Source: Pedococcus badiiscoriae (GTDB lineage: Bacteria > Actinomycetota > Actinomycetes > Actinomycetales > Dermatophilaceae). Taken from it: DNA of 64,000 nucleotides. The DNA is taken from positions 1,736,001-1,800,000 of the forward strand of contig NZ_JACCAB010000001.1 in assembly GCF_013408925.1 (NCBI RefSeq), given 5' to 3'. Shown here in pieces: positions 61,403 through 64,000 of the stretch. The notes under the pieces are model-generated. The model was not told the origin of the DNA, did not search any database, and saw nothing but the letters and a program-made list of their open reading frames with translations. The position numbers and the translations under genes are program-made. Positions within the stretch are counted from its first letter, which is position 1, and every line of letters starts with the position of its first letter.

Positions 61403-61526
61403 CGTTCGGCTCCTCGACCTCGTTGCACCATGCGGTGTCCCGCCCCGCGTTACAGGGGGATCAACGAGGCCGTGAAGCCGAGGTTACGCGGCGGTGAGGC
61501 CCACAGGGGCTTTGCGCACCCGCAAA

Positions 61527-62663
<1,137 letters not shown>

Positions 62664-62732
62664 TCACCCGTCCCGAGGCGTGGGACATGGGGTCCACCAC
62701 CCGGACGGACCGCATCGACCCCATCGACGCCG

Positions 62733-62775
62733 CGAGGTATGCCGCGCGGCCGGCTCGGCCACGCGGCATACCTCG
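62733..62775 (-). terminator. Terminator made from two inverted GTATGCCG octamers
   Basis: Stem CGAGGTATGCCGCGCGGCC (62733-62751) with GGCCACGCGGCATACCTCG (62757-62775), one C-A mismatch in 19 pairs, loop GGCTC. It lies 26 bp after the citrate synthase stop (minus strand) and lacks a clear U-run. Again the stem carries the octamer and its complement. Confidence 0.85.
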
Positions 62776-62801
62776 TCACGGTGGTGCGGGAAGGACGTCG
62801 G

Positions 62802-63899
62802 TCAGCCGCGGTAGCCGGTCACCGCGTCCAGCCCGCGCGGGGCCTCGCCGATGTAGCGCGAGCTCGGCCGGATCAGCCGGCCGGTCTTCTTCTGCTCGAG
62901 GATGTGCGCCGACCAGCCGGCGGTGCGGGCCGCCGCGAAGAGCGGGGTCATCATCGTGCCGGGGACCTCGGCGAAGTCGAGCAGCACCGCGGCCCAGTAG
63001 TCGACGTTGGTCTCCAGCACCCGGTCCGGCTGGCGCTCGCGCAGCTCGGCCAGCGCGGCCTGCTCGAGCTCGAGGGCGACCTTGAACCGCGGGGCGCCCA
63101 GGCGTTCGCAGGTGTCGCGCAGCACGGCGGCGCGCGGGTCGTAGGCACGGTAGACGCGGTGGCCGAAGCCCATCAGGCGCTCGCCGCGGTCGAGGACACC
63201 CTTGACGTAGGCCCGGGCATCGCCGCTGCGCTCCACTCCTTCGATCATGTGCTGGGCGCGGGACGGGGCTCCGCCGTGCAGCGGACCCGACAGGGCGCCG
63301 ATCGCGCCGGACAGGCAGGCCGCGACGTCGGCGCCGGTCGAGGCGATGACCCGGGCGGTGAAGGTCGAGGCGTTCATGCCGTGCTCGGCCGCCGAGATGA
63401 AGTAGGCGTCGATCGCCTCGACGTGCTTGGGGTCGGGTTCGCCGCGCCAGCGGATCATGAACCGGTCGACGATCGTCCGGCCCTCGTCGACGCGGCTCTG
63501 CGGCACCATCGGCGACCCCTGCCCGTGCGCGGACTGGGCGATGAACGACAGTGCCATCACCGACGCACGGGCCAGGTCCTCGCGGGCCTGCGCGGCGTCG
63601 ATGTCGAGCAGCGGCTTGAAACCCCACAGCGGCGCGAGCTGGGCCAGCGCCGACTGGACGTCGACCCGGATGTCGCCCGAGTGGACGGGCAGTGGGAACG
63701 GTTCGGCGGGGGGCAGTCCCGGGTCGAACTCGTTGTCGACCAGCAGACCCCACACCTGCCCGAAGCTGACCGTGCCGACGAGTTCCTTGAGGTCCACTCC
63801 GCGGTAGCGCAGGGAACCGCCTTCCTTGTCGGGTTCGGCGATCTCTGACTCGAAGGCGATGACGCCCTCGAGGCCGGGCTTGAAGTCGCTGTCGGACAT
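62802..63899 (-). CDS. Citrate synthase (type II short form, CitA-like)
   Basis: A 365-residue citrate or methylcitrate synthase condensing acetyl-CoA (or propionyl-CoA) with oxaloacetate. It begins MSDSDFKPGLEGVIAFESEIAEPDKEGGSLRYRGVDLKELV. The substrate His is in AEHGMNASTFTARVIASTGAD, GALSGPLHGGAPSRA carries the second His, GFGHRVYRAYDPRAAVL the Arg/Asp catalytic pair, and LETNVDYWAAVLLDFAEVPGTMMTPLFAAARTAGWSAHI the C-terminal substrate region. ATG at 63899 is chosen over one 39 bp upstream because family members begin here. The 100 bp to the window edge hold its leader; no clear promoter was found. It ends at an octamer-based terminator. Confidence 0.93.
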   Translation of the reverse strand: MSDSDFKPGLEGVIAFESEIAEPDKEGGSLRYRGVDLKELVGTVSFGQVWGLLVDNEFDPGLPPAEPFPLPVHSGDIRVDVQSALAQLAPLWGFKPLLDIDAAQAREDLARASVMALSFIAQSAHGQGSPMVPQSRVDEGRTIVDRFMIRWRGEPDPKHVEAIDAYFISAAEHGMNASTFTARVIASTGADVAACLSGAIGALSGPLHGGAPSRAQHMIEGVERSGDARAYVKGVLDRGERLMGFGHRVYRAYDPRAAVLRDTCERLGAPRFKVALELEQAALAELRERQPDRVLETNVDYWAAVLLDFAEVPGTMMTPLFAAARTAGWSAHILEQKKTGRLIRPSSRYIGEAPRGLDAVTGYRG

Positions 63900-64000
63900 C
63901 TGTGTCCTCTCGGCATAAGGGGAAGGTGGGGCGACCATCGTGTGGCGCCCGGTGACCTACTGGCGGGTTCATTCTGCACTGTCAGGGTGGTGGGCCACTA

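Noticed and set aside
61403..61526. A second ydaO riboswitch before the lytic transglycosylase
   Set aside because: The conserved blocks seen at 2530-2705 are absent. Only two GTAAC elements at irregular spacing are visible.

Overview
The window is a piece of a high-GC (about 70 percent) actinobacterial chromosome. Mycothiol-type enzyme families, actinobacterial DUFs (DUF3263, DUF3027, DUF2530, DUF4031), a WXG100 protein, an Rpf-like cell-wall enzyme behind a c-di-AMP (ydaO) riboswitch, an XPB helicase and CIRCE-controlled GroEL all fit the Actinomycetota. The overall flavour suggests a soil- or dust-type Micrococcales such as the Intrasporangiaceae; that placement is inference. No prophage, IS element or CRISPR array is visible, so this is mostly core chromosome with small accessory patches.

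Layout. 1-5.3 kb: end of a membrane protein, ThrE-type exporter, riboswitch plus Rpf-like enzyme, tRNA-Thr, a low-GC orphan gene, an RsbT-like anti-sigma kinase and a low-complexity gene. 5.3-8.4 kb: molybdate uptake operon (HTH-TOBE regulator, modA, modB, modC). 8.5-10.9 kb: LigD-type primase/polymerase and GABA aminotransferase. 11-18 kb: TetR plus mycothiol-dependent enzyme, a hydrolase-glycosyltransferase fusion, a methyltransferase, and a divergent LuxR-type (LAL) regulator that has lost the front half of its DNA-binding domain. 18-22 kb: short-chain dehydrogenase, acyl-CoA dehydrogenase, SGNH hydrolase, uracil-DNA glycosylase. 22-23.7 kb: arsenic cluster (arsR, then arsI/cadI-like, aqpS-like, arsC). 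23.7-30.3 kb: HAD phosphatase, PLP decarboxylase, DUF3263, GNAT, glyoxalase-like, P1 peptidase, an orphan phage-tail-tube-like gene, and a DUF559 nuclease flanked by two copies of a long hairpin. 30.5-41.9 kb: groEL with two CIRCE sites, PhoD-like phosphatase, MacB-type ABC exporter, WXG100 protein, two NUDIX genes, HD hydrolase, HelD helicase. 42-51.5 kb: HtrA/PepD protease, OmpR-type two-component system, XPB helicase, dispanin-like protein, HMG-CoA lyase, helicase-associated protein. 51.7-64 kb: membrane protein, aldose epimerase, MFS, cold-shock protein/DUF3027, DUF2530, purine permease, MarR-MFS-micropeptide operon, lytic transglycosylase, serC and citrate synthase.

The most striking signal is not a gene. 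The octamer GTATGCCG (or its complement CGGCATAC) occurs about 49 times in 64 kb, where about two would be expected from base composition. It occurs in both orientations, in several reading frames (sometimes forcing rare codons), is enriched between genes, and is found as inverted pairs forming or enclosing transcription terminators. That is the behaviour of DNA uptake sequences or another genome-wide protein recognition site. The second is a pair of 20-bp-stem hairpins, with compensatory base changes, bracketing a DUF559 nuclease gene.
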